Below are positions 5,409 through 7,006 of a stretch of 7,006 nucleotides of DNA, piece by piece. Both the position numbers and the translations under genes were made by a program. Below the pieces are notes generated by a model. The model was not told where the DNA came from. It worked only from the letters and a program-made list of their open reading frames with translations, and did no database searches. Each line of letters opens with the position of its first letter. Position 1 is the stretch's first letter. This stretch comes from Vampirovibrionales bacterium (GTDB taxonomy: Bacteria > Cyanobacteriota > Vampirovibrionia > Vampirovibrionales > JAJTHC01): the NCBI GenBank assembly GCA_021299615.1, contig JAJTHC010000087.1, positions 1 through 7,006 of the forward strand, in the 5' to 3' direction.

Positions 5409-5435
5409 ATTATATCATAAGTTTTAAATTGTCAG
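5409..5435 (-). promoter_or_regulatory. Promoter of the TPR/NHL gene
   Basis: On the reverse strand a perfect TATAAT (5409-5414) is preceded by TG-A (extended -10, TG at 5416-5417). CTGACA (5430-5435) serves as a -35 at a slightly short 15-base spacing. Transcription would begin near 5402, about 36 bases before the ATG. Confidence 0.6.
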
Positions 5436-5479
5436 ATGTTTTCTATTCCTCTTAGAAGTTGAGTCTCGAAAGAAAACGC

Positions 5480-5507
5480 TTGTCCGTTTTTGAAATGGGT
5501 GTATGAT
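5480..5507 (+). promoter_or_regulatory. Candidate sbtA promoter
   Basis: TTGTCC (5480-5485) and TATGAT (5502-5507) are spaced by 16 bases. The predicted transcript starts near 5514, giving a leader of about 105 bases. The leader is pyrimidine-rich and ends in a hairpin next to the ribosome site. No binding site for a known carbon regulator could be identified. Confidence 0.45.
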
Positions 5508-5585
5508 ACAAAAAGCCCCCTTCCAAAGATGCGATTTTATCTTTTACTTTGTCCTGCTTTGCGTTCACCTTTCTTTTCGATCGGG

Positions 5586-5607
5586 CTTATAAATCCATTT
5601 TTATAAG
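5586..5607 (+). promoter_or_regulatory. Hairpin at the sbtA ribosome binding site
   Basis: CTTATAAA (5586-5593) and TTTATAAG (5600-5607) form a perfect eight-base stem with loop TCCATT. The right arm runs into the AAGAGG ribosome site (5605-5610), eight bases before the ATG, so folding could partly block initiation. The stem is A-T rich and thus weak, which would suit a temperature- or factor-sensitive switch, but chance is possible. Confidence 0.4.
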
Positions 5608-5618
5608 AGGTCGTCTTC

Positions 5619-6635
5619 ATGTTTGTAGAATCCCTATTGCAGAATGTGTTGCATCCGCCCGTGATGTTCTTTATTCTGGGTTTAACCTCTGTTCTACTCC
5701 GTTCTAACCTTGAAATCCCATCGCAAATCAGTAAGTTTTTGTCTCTTTATTTACTCTTTGATATTGGCATACATGGCGGAGAAGCCCTTTTTAAAAGTGG
5801 GCTAGATCCTCACATGATTGTAATGATGGTGGTTTGTATTTCCCTTTCCTTTCTTACGCCCTTTGGCTTATATAAAGTCTTACGTCTAAAATTACAAACG
5901 CATGATGCATCTGCCATTGCCGCCACTTACGGTTCGGTGAGTGCGGTCACTTTTGCAACCGCTGTATCGTTCTTAGGTACGCAACACACCGAGTTTTCAG
6001 GCTACATGGTGGCGTGTATGGCGTTAATGGAATCGCCTGCGATTATTGCAGGTTTATTACTCTATCAACTTTCTAAAACCCAGCGTAAAGAAGCCCTTGC
6101 CGAAGCAGGTGCGGATGTTGCCGTGGTGCGTCCTCCTCGCCCGATTAACATTAAGGGCGTTTTGCATGAAGCCTTTTTCAACGGATCGATTATTTTACTC
6201 GTCGGTAGTTTGGTGATTGGTATTTTAGGCGGGAAAGCAGGGGCTGAAGAACTTAAACCCTTTGTGGACGACATCTTTAAAGGCGTCTTGTCCTTCTATA
6301 TGTTGGATATGGGCATTATCGCTGCCAAGCGTTTTTCAGACTTCAAGGAATCCAGCGGATTCCTCATTACCTTTGGCTTGGTCTACCCTTTGGTGGGATC
6401 CTGTTTCGGTTTAATCCTTGCTAAACTGTTAAACCTTCACATTGGCGATGCCTTGATTTTGATGGTCTTGGTGGCTTCCGCTTCTTATGTCGCAGTCCCA
6501 GCCGCCATGCGTACTGCGATTCCTAAGGCGAATATGTCCTTGCTTTTGCCTGTGGCACTAGGGGTCACCTTTACGTTTAACGTGACTTTTGGTATTCCTT
6601 TGTATTTTTACTTGCTTAAGCAGTTCATTCACTAA
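5619..6635 (+). CDS. sbtA: SbtA-type sodium-dependent bicarbonate transporter
   Basis: SbtA family proteins import bicarbonate together with Na+ across the inner membrane. This one has 338 residues, somewhat shorter than the roughly 370 of cyanobacterial SbtA. It shows two hydrophobic halves of about five segments each (residues 12-150 and 186-335), joined by a charged cytosolic loop (152-180). Family-like motifs include 'LYLLFDIGIHGGEAL' (43-57), 'ATYGSVSAVTFATAVSFL' (102-119), 'MALMESPAIIAGLLLY' (134-149), 'FYMLDMGIIAAKR' (226-238) and 'VASASYVAVPAAMRTAIP' (285-302). The Ser-rich stretches in the two halves match the paired ion/substrate site expected of the inverted-repeat fold. The start has AGAGG eight bases upstream. 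A PII-like gene follows after 49 bases, as in cyanobacterial sbtA-sbtB. Family assignment is firm; bicarbonate as the actual substrate is inferred. Confidence 0.93.
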   Translation: MFVESLLQNVLHPPVMFFILGLTSVLLRSNLEIPSQISKFLSLYLLFDIGIHGGEALFKSGLDPHMIVMMVVCISLSFLTPFGLYKVLRLKLQTHDASAIAATYGSVSAVTFATAVSFLGTQHTEFSGYMVACMALMESPAIIAGLLLYQLSKTQRKEALAEAGADVAVVRPPRPINIKGVLHEAFFNGSIILLVGSLVIGILGGKAGAEELKPFVDDIFKGVLSFYMLDMGIIAAKRFSDFKESSGFLITFGLVYPLVGSCFGLILAKLLNLHIGDALILMVLVASASYVAVPAAMRTAIPKANMSLLLPVALGVTFTFNVTFGIPLYFYLLKQFIH

Positions 6636-6684
6636 AATAGTATCTTCAATCCATTAACGAATAGAGAAAAAAGGAAAACACCCT

Positions 6685-6969
6685 ATGACCGCTCATAAAA
6701 AAATTGCCTTTGTGCATGACGAAGTCGATCTTTACTTGATTACCGAGTTTTGTGCCGAAAAGAAATTGGGTGGATTTACCAGCCTTGCCGTTTCTAATAG
6801 CTTAGGACCGAATCACGGCTTGTATCGTAGTGAATACTTGACGCCTACGTCGTTGTACACGTTTTTAGTGGTACCTGCTGAAAACGCCAAAGAATTAGCG
6901 TTAGATCTTAAAAGTCGCTTTGAGCGAACCAAGGTTTTTGTCGTTGTCACAGACGTTGAAACCTTATAG
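6685..6969 (+). CDS. Small PII-like (SbtB-like) regulatory protein
   Basis: The 94-residue product has the beta-alpha-beta-beta-alpha-beta order of the PII fold. Strand 1 is 'KKIAFVHD', helix 1 is about residues 14-28, 'GGFTSLAVSN' and the loop 'SLGPNHGLYRSEYL' correspond to strand 2 and the T-loop, strand 3 is 'LYTFLVVP', helix 2 is 'AENAKELALDLKSRF', and strand 4 is 'KVFVVVTDVETL'. 'GGFT' and 'GLYRSE' line up with 'TGYT' and 'NVRST' in SbtB as I remember it. In cyanobacteria SbtB is a trimer that binds adenyl nucleotides and caps SbtA. Here the protein stops after strand 4, so the C-terminal Cys-Gly-Pro-x-Gly-Cys loop of many SbtBs is absent. AAGGA lies nine bases before the ATG, and the gene follows sbtA after 49 bases. 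The PII-like fold is likely; regulation of SbtA rests on position. Confidence 0.75.
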   Translation: MTAHKKIAFVHDEVDLYLITEFCAEKKLGGFTSLAVSNSLGPNHGLYRSEYLTPTSLYTFLVVPAENAKELALDLKSRFERTKVFVVVTDVETL

Positions 6970-7006
6970 AGGAAGCATCCTAGGCTTTAGGCAAACTAGT
7001 TTTAAA
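6970..7006. other. Short tail after the PII-like gene
   Basis: Thirty-seven bases remain after the stop codon. They contain a 10-base palindrome, AAACTAGTTT (6993-7002), and no clear terminator or start of a further gene before the window ends. Confidence 0.4.

Overview
The window is about 7 kb of compact bacterial chromosome, AT-leaning by eye, with Gram-negative-style signal peptides and short gaps between genes. The DnaJ zinc-finger region has a 'FGNFTQVVTCPSC' stretch, closer to what I remember of cyanobacterial DnaJ than of proteobacterial DnaJ. The window also carries an SbtA-type bicarbonate transporter followed by a small PII-like protein, and a tRNA-Lys gene without encoded CCA. Together these suggest the Cyanobacteriota lineage, possibly a non-photosynthetic relative (Vampirovibrionia/'Melainabacteria'). 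That placement is weak inference; nothing here proves it.

Layout. (1) 6-749, minus: an unrecognised 247-aa protein starting at TTG. (2) 750-1056: a divergent intergenic region with candidate promoters, short repeats and a terminator-like hairpin. (3) 1057-2096, plus: a secreted M23 (LytM/NlpD-type) metallopeptidase split into two frames at a nine-A run. One extra A, or a -1 slip, restores a 346-residue protein. (4) 2097-2357: an intergenic region between convergent genes, filled almost completely by nested inverted repeats (2100-2353) that begin and end within a few bases of the two stop codons. (5) 2358-4151, minus: grpE then dnaJ, without dnaK or hrcA beside them. (6) 4304-4375, minus: tRNA-Lys(UUU) with its own promoter and terminator. 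(7) 4476-5366, minus: an exported TPR plus NHL-like repeat protein. (8) 5619-6969, plus: sbtA and a shortened SbtB/PII-like gene, probably one operon.

Functionally, grpE and dnaJ encode co-chaperones of a DnaK that must lie elsewhere. The sbtA pair looks like a Na+-dependent bicarbonate uptake unit with its cytosolic regulator. The M23 enzyme and the TPR/NHL protein are envelope or periplasmic proteins. The clearest oddities are the A9 frame break in the peptidase, the mosaic palindromic element, and the PII-like partner lacking the C-terminal Cys motif of canonical SbtB. I did not find a CRISPR array, prophage, toxin-antitoxin pair or transposase gene, and no wholly new multi-gene system.
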